Shown here: positions 1-5,654 of the stretch, in pieces
Layout of the letters: every line of letters starts with the position of its first letter
Position numbering within the stretch: position 1 is the first letter of the stretch
Source: SCTD01 sp036675425
GTDB lineage: Bacteria; Actinomycetota; Actinomycetes; Mycobacteriales; SCTD01
Direction: 5' to 3'
Assembly: GCA_036675425.1 (NCBI GenBank)
Contig: JAKFFB010000252.1
Coordinates: 1 to 12,857 of the forward strand
DNA: 12,857 nucleotides
Notes under the pieces: model-generated
What the model was told of the DNA's origin: nothing
Databases searched by the model: none
Seen by the model: only the letters and a program-made list of their open reading frames with translations
Translations under genes and position numbers: made by a program

Positions 1-408
1 GTGCTCGCTGCGGCCGCCCTGCACCCCCTTGCAGTAGGTGCGGGTCTCGGTGCGGCTGTTGATGCTGGTGAGCACCAGCCCGTCACCGGCGTCGTCGAGC
101 AGCGCGACGGAGAACGACAGCCTGCCGCCCATGTCGCCGAACGCGTCGTAGCGGACGACCGCGACGTGCCGGAGCGCGTCGGCGAGGTCGGCCCGCGCAG
201 CGGTGACCTCCTCGCGCAGCCGCTGCACGTCGGAGCGCAGCGCGTGGGTGCCCTCGAGGGCGCTGGTGAAGGAGCCGCCCTCCTCGCCGGAGACGAGCGC
301 GTCGTACGCCCGGCGCAGCCGGCCCACCTGCCCCAGCAGCACGACGGAGACCACCAGCGAGAAGGCAGCCAGGCCCGCGGCCACCACGACGAGGCTGTCG
401 GTCGACAC
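1..408 (-). CDS. DUF4446 family protein, N-terminal part (runs off the window)
   Basis: This is the first 136 residues of a gene that continues past the left edge. I read it by reverse translation from a GTG at 408. Residues about 5-27 form one hydrophobic segment (SLVVVAAGLAAFSLVV and on), likely a membrane anchor. Residues about 50-82 are charged and heptad-like, consistent with a coiled coil. Then comes the conserved DUF4446 core: VVRYDAFGDMGGRLSFS, ALLDD and GLVLTSINSRTETRTY. The match to DUF4446 is from memory of the family and is strong; the family has no established function. The gene is divergent from larB across 34 bases and has its own -10 box (415-420) exactly 6 bases before the GTG, so its mRNA is probably leaderless. 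No upstream in-frame ATG or GTG competes within the intergenic gap. Confidence 0.85.
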   Translation of the reverse strand, partial: MSTDSLVVVAAGLAAFSLVVSVVLLGQVGRLRRAYDALVSGEEGGSFTSALEGTHALRSDVQRLREEVTAARADLADALRHVAVVRYDAFGDMGGRLSFSVALLDDAGDGLVLTSINSRTETRTYCKGVQGGRSEH

Positions 409-414
409 GCGGGC

Positions 415-420
415 ACAGTA
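415..420 (-). promoter_or_regulatory. -10 box of the DUF4446 gene (leaderless)
   Basis: On the minus strand TACTGT (TANNNT) is followed by exactly 6 bases and then the GTG start at 408. This places the expected transcription start on the first base of the start codon. There is no Shine-Dalgarno and no clear -35 element. Confidence 0.55.
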
Positions 421-430
421 GCGGCGCCCG

Positions 431-436
431 TACGCT
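431..436 (+). promoter_or_regulatory. -10 box of larB (leaderless)
   Basis: TACGCT (TANNNT) is followed by exactly 6 bases and the GTG of larB at 443. There is no Shine-Dalgarno in the gap. It lies 10 bases from the opposing DUF4446 -10 box, so the two promoters are packed into one 34-base intergenic region. Confidence 0.55.
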
Positions 437-442
437 CCGGCC

Positions 443-1195
443 GTGGACCGCACGGAGGCGCAGGAGCTGCTCGCCGCCGTCGCGTCCGGCGAGGTCGACC
501 CCGCGGACGCGCTCGACCGGATCGCGACTGCGCCGTACGACGCGCTCGCGCACTCCCTCGTCGACGTCCACCGCGCGCTGCGCACCGGTGACCCCGAGGT
601 CGTCTACGGCTCCGGCAAGACCACCGCGCAGGTGCTCGACGTGGTCGAGGCGCTGCGCTCCTCCGGCGACCGCGCCGTCCTCGTCACCCGCGCCACCCCC
701 GACACGGTGCACGCGCTCGCGGCCGCGCACGACGACGTCGTCGTCGACGGCGCGACAGTCGCGGTGGGGTCGCTCCCCCGTCCCGTCGGCACCGTCGCGG
801 TGCTCGCTGCCGGCACGTCCGACGGACCGGTCGCTGCCGAGGCCGCGCTGACCGCACGCGCTTTCGGCGCCGAGGTCGAGCGGGTGGACGACGTCGGCGT
901 GGCCGGGCTGCACCGGCTGATCGCCGCGCGCGGAGCGCTCGACCGGGCCGACTGCCTGGTCGTCGTGGCCGGGATGGAGGGCGCGCTGCCGTCGGTCGTC
1001 GGCGGGCTGGTCGGCACGCCGATGGTCGCGGTGCCGACATCGGTCGGTTACGGCGCGTCGTTCGGGGGGCTCGCCGCGCTGCTGGCGATGCTCAACGCCT
1101 GCGCCCCCGGCATCACCGTCGTGAACATCGACAACGGCTTCGGGGCAGGCGTCTTCGCGGCGCGGGTCGCACGGCGGATCGGCGCCGGCCGGTGA
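443..1195 (+). CDS. larB: LarB, nickel-pincer cofactor biosynthesis carboxylase/hydrolase
   Basis: LarB starts nickel-pincer nucleotide (NPN) synthesis in the cytoplasm. It carboxylates nicotinic acid adenine dinucleotide on the pyridine ring and hydrolyses the phosphoanhydride, giving the dicarboxy-pyridine mononucleotide and AMP. The 250-residue length is normal for the family. Visible hallmarks are VVYGSGKT near residues 53-60, the PurE-like C-terminal half with VVVAGMEGALPSVVGGLV, and the signature VGYGASFGGLAALLAMLNACAPG followed by VVNIDNGFGAG. Cys220 in LNACAPG matches the conserved cysteine that forms the covalent pyridine intermediate in the Lactiplantibacillus enzyme (Cys221 there). 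The GTG start is chosen because it sits 6 bases after a TANNNT box and leaves the N-terminus at the expected length. Its stop overlaps the larC start by 4 bases, so translation is probably coupled. Confidence 0.93.
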   Translation: MDRTEAQELLAAVASGEVDPADALDRIATAPYDALAHSLVDVHRALRTGDPEVVYGSGKTTAQVLDVVEALRSSGDRAVLVTRATPDTVHALAAAHDDVVVDGATVAVGSLPRPVGTVAVLAAGTSDGPVAAEAALTARAFGAEVERVDDVGVAGLHRLIAARGALDRADCLVVVAGMEGALPSVVGGLVGTPMVAVPTSVGYGASFGGLAALLAMLNACAPGITVVNIDNGFGAGVFAARVARRIGAGR

Positions 1196-2352
1196 TCGGC
1201 TGGCTCGACTGCGCGGCCGGCATCAGCGGCGACATGCTGCTCGGCGCGCTGGTCGACGCGGGGGTGCCGGTGGAGGTGCTGCAGTCCGCCGTCGACGCGG
1301 TCGGGGTCGAGCCGGTGACGCTGCAGGTGTCCGACGTCGTGCGCGGCGGGATCGGGGCCTGCAAGGTCGACGTGCAGGTCGCCGACGACGCGGCCACCCG
1401 GGCGTGGTCCGACGTGCGCGGGCTGCTCGAGACCGCGGCGCTCGACGAGCCGGTGCGCGCCCTCGCCCTCGACGTCTTCGCCCGGCTCGCGACCGCGGAG
1501 GCGGCGGTGCACCGGGTCGCCGTCGACGACGTGCACCTCCACGAGGTGGGCGCGCTGGACGCGATCGCCGACGTCGTCGGCTGCGCGGCCGGGCTGCTGC
1601 ACCTGGGACTGACGTCGCTGACCGCGTCGACGGTGACGCTCGGCTCCGGGACCACACAAGGCGCGCACGGCCCGCTGCCCGTCCCCCCGCCCGCGGTGCT
1701 CGCCCTGCTCGCCGGGGCGCCGGTCGCCGCCGGACCCGTGGCCAAGGAGATGACGACGCCGACCGGGGCGGCGCTGCTCGCCGCGACCGTGGCGTCGTAC
1801 GGTCCCCTGCCGCCGATGTCGCTGCTGCGCACGGGATCCGGCGCAGGGGGACGCGACCCTGCCGAGGTGGCGAACGTGCTGCGGCTCGTCCTCGGCGAGC
1901 CGGTCGCCGCCGGTGCGTCGGACGCGCTCCTGCTCGAGACCAACGTCGACGACCTCGACCCGCGGGTGTGGCCGGGGGTGCTGCAGGCGCTGCTCGACGC
2001 CGGCGCGCACGACGCCTGGCTGACGCCGATCCTCATGAAGAAGGGGCGTCCCGCGCACACGCTGTCGGTGCTGTGCGCGCCGTCGGCCGCCGACGCGCTG
2101 CGCGAGGTCGTCTTCCGGCAGACGACGACGCTCGGGGTCCGGTCCGTCCCGGTCGCGCGCACGACGCTCGAGCGGTGCGAGCGCGTGGTCGAGGTGGACG
2201 GGCAGCGGATCCGGGTGAAGCTCGGCCTGCTGCGCGGCGAGGTCGTGAACGCGATGCCGGAGTGGGAGGACGTCGCGGCGGCCGCGGCGGCGCTGGGCCG
2301 GCCCGCGAAGGACGTGCTGCGCGAGGCGGGCGTCGCCGCGAACGGCCTCTAG
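1192..2352 (+). CDS. larC: LarC, CTP-dependent nickel insertase (full-length LarC1-LarC2)
   Basis: LarC inserts nickel into the sulfurised pyridinium bis-thiocarboxylate mononucleotide using CTP (a cyclometallase), the last step of NPN cofactor synthesis. The 386 residues span the whole protein. The N-terminal signature WLDCAAGISGDMLLGAL is at residues 4-20 and VHLHEVGALDAIADVVG at 114-130. The C-terminal part carries TNVDDLDP from 250, ILMKKGRP at 280-287 and the late segment VKLGLLRGEVVNAMPEWED. In Lactiplantibacillus plantarum the two halves are joined by programmed frameshifting; here they are one uninterrupted frame. The GTG start overlaps the larB stop (GTGA), which decides the start and implies coupling. 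LarE, the sulfur-donating enzyme needed between LarB and LarC, is not in this window. Confidence 0.93.
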   Translation: MIGWLDCAAGISGDMLLGALVDAGVPVEVLQSAVDAVGVEPVTLQVSDVVRGGIGACKVDVQVADDAATRAWSDVRGLLETAALDEPVRALALDVFARLATAEAAVHRVAVDDVHLHEVGALDAIADVVGCAAGLLHLGLTSLTASTVTLGSGTTQGAHGPLPVPPPAVLALLAGAPVAAGPVAKEMTTPTGAALLAATVASYGPLPPMSLLRTGSGAGGRDPAEVANVLRLVLGEPVAAGASDALLLETNVDDLDPRVWPGVLQALLDAGAHDAWLTPILMKKGRPAHTLSVLCAPSAADALREVVFRQTTTLGVRSVPVARTTLERCERVVEVDGQRIRVKLGLLRGEVVNAMPEWEDVAAAAAALGRPAKDVLREAGVAANGL

Positions 2353-2358
2353 ACAGGA

Positions 2359-2394
2359 GCCCGGCGCAGGTCCAGAGTCCGGGCCGCAGGTCCA
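2359..2394 (+). repeat. GC stem and 10-base direct repeat between larC and the nickel-protein gene
   Basis: GCCCGG at 2359-2364 is a perfect inverted match to CCGGGC at 2379-2384, with a 14-base loop. CGCAGGTCCA occurs twice, at 2365-2374 and 2385-2394, with start points 20 bases apart (about two helical turns). No T-run follows, so this is not a classical terminator. It could be a weak RNA hairpin before the downstream Shine-Dalgarno or an operator. Function is not established. Confidence 0.35.
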
Positions 2395-2397
2395 TCT

Positions 2398-2406
2398 GAG
2401 GGGGAG
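2398..2406 (+). promoter_or_regulatory. Strong ribosome binding site of the DUF4242 gene
   Basis: The purine run GAGGGGGAG ends 5 bases before the ATG at 2412. This sets the start there rather than at the second in-frame ATG at 2424. It contrasts with larB, which has no Shine-Dalgarno. Confidence 0.7.
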
Positions 2407-2411
2407 CTTCA

Positions 2412-2657
2412 ATGGCGCGGTTCATGGACTACCACGACGACCTCAAGCTGCCGCAGGAGGCGATCGACTCGCTCCGGCAGGGCGCGAAGGAGGGTGCCGT
2501 CGACCAGTTCGGGGTGAAGCAGCTCGAGCTCTACTACAACCCCGAGGGCAAGGTCTACTGCCTGCTCGACGGCCCGGACGAGCAGGCCGTCCGCGACCAC
2601 CACGCGGCGCTCGGCGTCGACTGCGGGCAGGTCGACAAGGTCGAGCAGCTGCTCTGA
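2412..2657 (+). CDS. DUF4242 / SCO4226-type small nickel-binding-like protein
   Basis: This is an 81-residue soluble protein with no signal peptide. The opening MARFMDYHDD, the central VYCLLDGPDEQAV and the following RDHHAALGVD match, from memory, the DUF4242 family. That family includes Streptomyces coelicolor SCO4226, a dimeric ferredoxin-like-fold protein shown to bind nickel. Possible metal ligands are His8, Cys50, His63, His64 and Cys71; which are used cannot be told from sequence. It lies 59 bases after larC on the same strand and is probably co-transcribed, though the gap holds a GC stem and repeat that could give it separate control. Next to nickel-cofactor genes, a role as nickel carrier, buffer or sensor is a reasonable inference, not a demonstrated one. 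Other DUF4242 proteins have no known metal role. Its stop is 1 base from the stop of the convergent epimerase gene. Confidence 0.75.
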   Translation: MARFMDYHDDLKLPQEAIDSLRQGAKEGAVDQFGVKQLELYYNPEGKVYCLLDGPDEQAVRDHHAALGVDCGQVDKVEQLL

Positions 2658-2658
2658 C

Positions 2659-3636
2659 CTAGCCGCGCGTGGCGACCAGCTCGGCCAGCCCGTCCGCAAG
2701 GGGGCGGCTGGTCCAGCCCAGCTCGTCGCGCGCCTTGTCACCGCTCGCCCAGAACGTCACGCCGTCCGACGAGCTGATCAGCTCGCGCAGGTTCGGCGGG
2801 AAGCCGAGCGCCGGTCCGACGAAGCGGCCGGCGGGCGCGAGCGCACGCAGCAGCGGGGTGGGCACGTTGAACCGCGGCGGGCGCCTCCCGCTGACGGTCG
2901 CGAGCGTCCCGACCAGGTCCTGCACGCGGACGGGATCTCCTGTCAGCACGTAGGACTCGCCGGGCACGCCCTTGTCGAGCGCCAGCAGGATGCCGGCGGC
3001 GACGTCGTCGCGGTGCACCGGTGAGACGCCGAGCTGCGGGAACGGCAGCGCGGGGAGCTTGCCGTCGAGGAACTGCCCGGCCAGCTGGCCGAAGGTGCTC
3101 GGGTCGCCGGGCCCGTAGACCGCGCCCGGCTGCACCGTGACGAGCGGCAACCCGCGCGCGGCGATCTCCTGGGCCCGCTTGTGCGCGGTGGCCTTGGTCT
3201 CCTCGTAGACCGAGGTGTAGCTCGGCTCGGTCCGGCTCCACCCCTCCACGGCGACCTCGCCGTGGGTGTTGCCGAAGACCGCGACGGTGGAGACGTAGAC
3301 CGCACGCTGCACGCCGGCGGTGAGCGCCGCGCCGAGCACGCGCTCGGTGCCCCGCACGTTCGCGTCGACCAGGACGTCGCGCCGCGACTCGGGCACGCCG
3401 ACCTCGTAGACGGCAGCGCCGTGCACGACCGCGTCCGTCCCGCGGCAGGCGGTGACCAGCGCGCTCTCGTCCGACAGGTCGCCCTCGACGAGCTCGCAGC
3501 CGAGGTCGGCCAGCGCCTGCGCCGGAGGGGCGCCGGGTGTGCGCACGAGCGCACGCACCGAGTCGCCGCGCTCGCGGAGCAGCCGAGCCACCTCGCTGCC
3601 GATGAAGCCGGTCCCGCCGGTCAGGAAGACGCGCAC
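2659..3636 (-). CDS. NAD-dependent epimerase/dehydratase family protein (extended SDR)
   Basis: This is a 325-residue Rossmann-fold oxidoreductase of the extended short-chain dehydrogenase class, resembling dihydroflavonol-4-reductase-like and sugar-epimerase-like proteins. The nucleotide-binding motif LTGGTGFIG is at residues 5-13 (Gly7, Gly10, Gly13). Asp53-Leu54 of EGDLSD and HGAA at 72-75 are typical cofactor contacts. The active-site set is Ser116/Thr117 in VSTVAVFG with Tyr144 and Lys148 (YEETK). PGAVYGPGD at 170-178 is the usual substrate-side loop. The substrate is not identifiable. The GTG start is preceded by TAGCCT and 6 bases, matching the leaderless pattern seen elsewhere in the window, and by an 11-base-period direct repeat (3656-3674) that may be an operator. 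The classical SDR gene lies 49 bases upstream on the same strand; no pathway link between them is shown. Confidence 0.85.
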   Translation of the reverse strand: MRVFLTGGTGFIGSEVARLLRERGDSVRALVRTPGAPPAQALADLGCELVEGDLSDESALVTACRGTDAVVHGAAVYEVGVPESRRDVLVDANVRGTERVLGAALTAGVQRAVYVSTVAVFGNTHGEVAVEGWSRTEPSYTSVYEETKATAHKRAQEIAARGLPLVTVQPGAVYGPGDPSTFGQLAGQFLDGKLPALPFPQLGVSPVHRDDVAAGILLALDKGVPGESYVLTGDPVRVQDLVGTLATVSGRRPPRFNVPTPLLRALAPAGRFVGPALGFPPNLRELISSSDGVTFWASGDKARDELGWTSRPLADGLAELVATRG

Positions 3637-3642
3637 GCGAGC

Positions 3643-3648
3643 AGGCTA
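3643..3648 (-). promoter_or_regulatory. -10 box of the epimerase gene (leaderless)
   Basis: On the minus strand TAGCCT is followed by 6 bases (3642-3637) and the GTG start at 3636. No Shine-Dalgarno is present. The tandem repeat at 3656-3674 covers roughly -20 to -38 relative to the predicted start. Confidence 0.5.
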
Positions 3649-3655
3649 CGCGCTC

Positions 3656-3674
3656 CGTGACCTCTTCGTGACCT
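3656..3674 (-). repeat. Two tandem 8-base direct repeats with 11-base period
   Basis: On the plus strand CGTGACCT occurs at 3656-3663 and again at 3667-3674. Read on the minus strand this is AGGTCACG, three bases, AGGTCACG. An 11-base period with a conserved 7-8 base half is the layout bound by OmpR/PhoB-type response regulators such as PhoP. The position at the expected -35 region of the epimerase promoter suggests an operator. The regulator is not identified, and only two units are present. Confidence 0.4.
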
Positions 3675-3685
3675 GACGCGCAGGC

Positions 3686-4585
3686 TCAGCCGCGGGCGGT
3701 CATGGAGTAGCGCAGCCGGCCCATGCCGTTCTCGGGCGCCGGCTCCATGCCGGTCGCCTCGAACAGCTCGCCGACGCGGTCGACCAGCTCGGCCGGCTCC
3801 CACCGGGCGCCGCCCTTCTCGATGACGGCCTCGCTCGTCCAGGGCCGGTAGAGCTCGACGGTGTCGCCCTGCACGCCGAAGACCTTGCCGCTGATGTGCG
3901 CGCTCGCGTCGCTGCAGAGGAACGCGACGAGCGGAGCCACGTTGTCCGGGTGCCAGAAGTCGAAGTCGTCGCCCGCCTCCGCGAGGGTGTCGCCGTACGC
4001 CCCCTCGGTCATCCGCGTGCGCGCCGCCGGGCAGATCGCGTTGACGGTGATGCCGTGCTTCCAGCTCTCCTGGGCGACGATCTGCGCGAAGGACGCGATG
4101 CCCGCCTTGGCTGCGCCGTAGTTGCTCTGGCCGAAGTTGCCAAGGATCCCGCTTGTGGAGGCGGTGCACACGACCCGGCCCGGGGAGCCGGCGTCGCGCC
4201 AGTGGTTGATCGCCGCGTGCGTCGGCGCGTAGTGCCCGCGCAGGTGCACCTTGATGACCGCGTCCCACTCCTCGGGGGTCATCTTCGCCAGCGTCCGGTC
4301 GCGCAGGATGCCGGCGTTGTTGACCAGGGCGTCGAGCCGGCCGAGCCGCTCGACCGCAGCCTGGACGATGCCGTCGCCGTGCTCGATCTCGCTGCAGTCG
4401 CCGAGGTAGAGCACCGCCGTGCCGCCGGCCGAGGTGATCTCGTCGACGACGGCCCGCCCAGCCGCCTCGTCGACCTCGCCGACGACGACGCCCGCCCCCT
4501 CACGCGCGAGCTCGAGCGCCTCGCCGCGACCCAGTCCGCGCCCCGCGCCGGTGACGATCGCGACCTTGCCGTCCAGGAGTCCCAT
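3686..4585 (-). CDS. Classical SDR family oxidoreductase, (3R)-hydroxyacyl-CoA dehydrogenase-like
   Basis: This is a 299-residue NAD(P)-dependent oxidoreductase. The cofactor motif TGAGRGLG is at 12-19, the acidic GDCS site at 62-65 and NNAG at 89-92. The catalytic residues are Ser143 (in CTASTSGI), Tyr156 and Lys160 (YGAAK), with Asn114 of the usual tetrad replaced or shifted in KVHLRGHY. The fold ends near residue 240. The remaining roughly 55 residues (VELYRPWTSEAVIEKGG, WEPAELVDRVGELF) resemble the tail of actinobacterial SDRs related to the dehydrogenase domain of the peroxisomal multifunctional enzyme HSD17B4. Lipid, steroid or acyl-CoA substrates are therefore likely but unproven. The ATG at 4585 is chosen because it gives the standard MGLLDGKVAIVTGAG start. 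It lies 8 bases after a TANNNT box. Confidence 0.88.
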   Translation of the reverse strand: MGLLDGKVAIVTGAGRGLGRGEALELAREGAGVVVGEVDEAAGRAVVDEITSAGGTAVLYLGDCSEIEHGDGIVQAAVERLGRLDALVNNAGILRDRTLAKMTPEEWDAVIKVHLRGHYAPTHAAINHWRDAGSPGRVVCTASTSGILGNFGQSNYGAAKAGIASFAQIVAQESWKHGITVNAICPAARTRMTEGAYGDTLAEAGDDFDFWHPDNVAPLVAFLCSDASAHISGKVFGVQGDTVELYRPWTSEAVIEKGGARWEPAELVDRVGELFEATGMEPAPENGMGRLRYSMTARG

Positions 4586-4593
4586 GGCGGGCG

Positions 4594-4599
4594 ACCCTA
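4594..4599 (-). promoter_or_regulatory. -10 box of the SDR gene
   Basis: On the minus strand TAGGGT is followed by 8 bases and the ATG at 4585, so the mRNA would have at most a 1-3 base leader. It sits in the palindrome CCTAGG (4596-4601), within CCTAGGAC, which recurs at 7867-7874 in front of another minus-strand gene. Confidence 0.45.
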
Positions 4600-4666
4600 G
4601 GACGCTCCGTTACATCCGCGGCACGCGGGGCAGGACCGGGGCGACACAGATGCCGCGCTGTACCCC

Positions 4667-4670
4667 GGAG
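4667..4670 (+). promoter_or_regulatory. Ribosome binding site of the iron-containing redox enzyme gene
   Basis: GGAG lies 9 bases before the ATG at 4680. It favours this start over the in-frame ATG at 4650 and over longer extensions into the divergent SDR gene. Confidence 0.45.
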
Positions 4671-4679
4671 ACCGCTGCC

Positions 4680-5633
4680 ATGACCCCGCCAGACGCCACC
4701 TCCACCCTCCGGCGACCCGCCGACGTGCTCGACTCCCTCCAGCTGGACCCGTCGCCGCGGACCCGCCGCGACCGCTTCCTGACGCTGCTGCGCATCTACG
4801 ACCTGCACACCGCACCGCTCGAACAGATCGGCGACGCCGCCCGGCACCAGCACGCCCCGCAGGTCGCCGAGCTCAAGGGCCGGCTCGAGGCCGACTGGCT
4901 CGTCGAGCTCGACGCGGCCTGGGCGACGGCCGGAGCGCTGGCGCAGTGCCGCACTCCGGAGGAGGTCGTGCGCGCCATGCGCGCGGTCGCGGCCAAGGAC
5001 CGGCTGCCCGCGGCCTACAGGTGGCTGGCCAAGCACGCGACCTGGGACCAGGTCGTCGACTTCCTCGCGCTCGAGGGCGGGCCGGACGGCGGCTTCGACG
5101 ACCTCGTGGCCGTCTGCCAGGTCGGGCTGACCGGCAGCGCGAAGCTGGAGCTCGGCAAGAACTACTGGGACGAGATGGGGCAGGGCGACCTGGCCGGCGT
5201 CCACACCCAGCTGCACCACGACCTGGTCGACGCGATCGCGATGCCGACGATCCCGCGCGAGAAGCTGTCCGAGGCGGCGCTGGAGCGCGCGGCGCTCGGC
5301 GGGCTCTTCGCCACCAACCGCTGGCTGCAGCCGGAGATGATCGGCGCGCTCGGGCTGCTCGAGCTGCAGGCCGGACCGCGCTGCCGGCTGGTGCTGCAGG
5401 CGTTCGACCGGCTCGGCGCTCCGGCGGGCGCGTACCCGTTCTACGTCGAGCACGCCGAGGTCGACCCGGTGCACGGCAAGGACTGGATGGACAAGGCGAT
5501 CGAGCCGCTCGCCGCCGACCAGCCCGACTGGGGGCCGCGGATGGTCAAGGGCGCCTGGTGGCGATCCACCATCAACCTGGCGTTCTTCGCCGACCTGCAG
5601 TCACGGCTGGTCGAGGGCTCAGCGGCGGCCTGA
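4680..5633 (+). CDS. Iron-containing redox enzyme family protein (heme-oxygenase-like fold, HDO)
   Basis: This is a 317-residue, probably all-helical cytoplasmic protein. It matches the iron-containing redox enzyme group of the heme-oxygenase-like diiron oxidase/oxygenase (HDO) superfamily, whose members include UndA, CADD and the central domain of SznF. The clearest evidence is H258-x3-D262-x2-H265 in FYVEHAEVDPVHGKDW, the conserved third-helix ligand motif. Glu165 and His175 (NYWDEMGQGD, then GVHTQL) and Glu228 (GLLELQAGPR) are the likely remaining ligands. Substrate is unknown: HDOs catalyse N-oxygenation, C-C cleavage or desaturation. The gene is divergent from the SDR across 94 bases and ends 21 bases before arcA, which has its own promoter box. 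A shared guanidino or arginine-related substrate with arcA is only a conjecture. The start is chosen on the GGAG site. Confidence 0.8.
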   Translation: MTPPDATSTLRRPADVLDSLQLDPSPRTRRDRFLTLLRIYDLHTAPLEQIGDAARHQHAPQVAELKGRLEADWLVELDAAWATAGALAQCRTPEEVVRAMRAVAAKDRLPAAYRWLAKHATWDQVVDFLALEGGPDGGFDDLVAVCQVGLTGSAKLELGKNYWDEMGQGDLAGVHTQLHHDLVDAIAMPTIPREKLSEAALERAALGGLFATNRWLQPEMIGALGLLELQAGPRCRLVLQAFDRLGAPAGAYPFYVEHAEVDPVHGKDWMDKAIEPLAADQPDWGPRMVKGAWWRSTINLAFFADLQSRLVEGSAAA

Positions 5634-5642
5634 CCTCCGCTC

Positions 5643-5648
5643 TAGGGT
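5643..5648 (+). promoter_or_regulatory. -10 box of arcA (leaderless)
   Basis: TAGGGT is followed by exactly 6 bases and the ATG at 5655. No Shine-Dalgarno precedes the ATG. arcA can therefore be transcribed separately from the gene 21 bases upstream. Confidence 0.55.
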
Positions 5649-5654
5649 GCAGCC

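Noticed and set aside
2359..2384. Rho-independent terminator after larC
   Set aside because: The stem is only 6 bp with a 14-base loop and has no following T-run, and a co-directional gene with a strong ribosome site follows immediately.
1048..2412. Long minus-strand open frame opposite larC
   Set aside because: It is a shadow of larC in GC-rich DNA. The protein is Arg/Gly/Pro/His-rich with no family motif, while the plus strand encodes a full LarC.
4419..4679. N-terminal extension of the iron-containing redox enzyme up to 4419
   Set aside because: It would overlap the well-supported divergent SDR gene and is low-complexity Ser/Pro/Arg. GGAG before the ATG at 4680 supports the shorter form.
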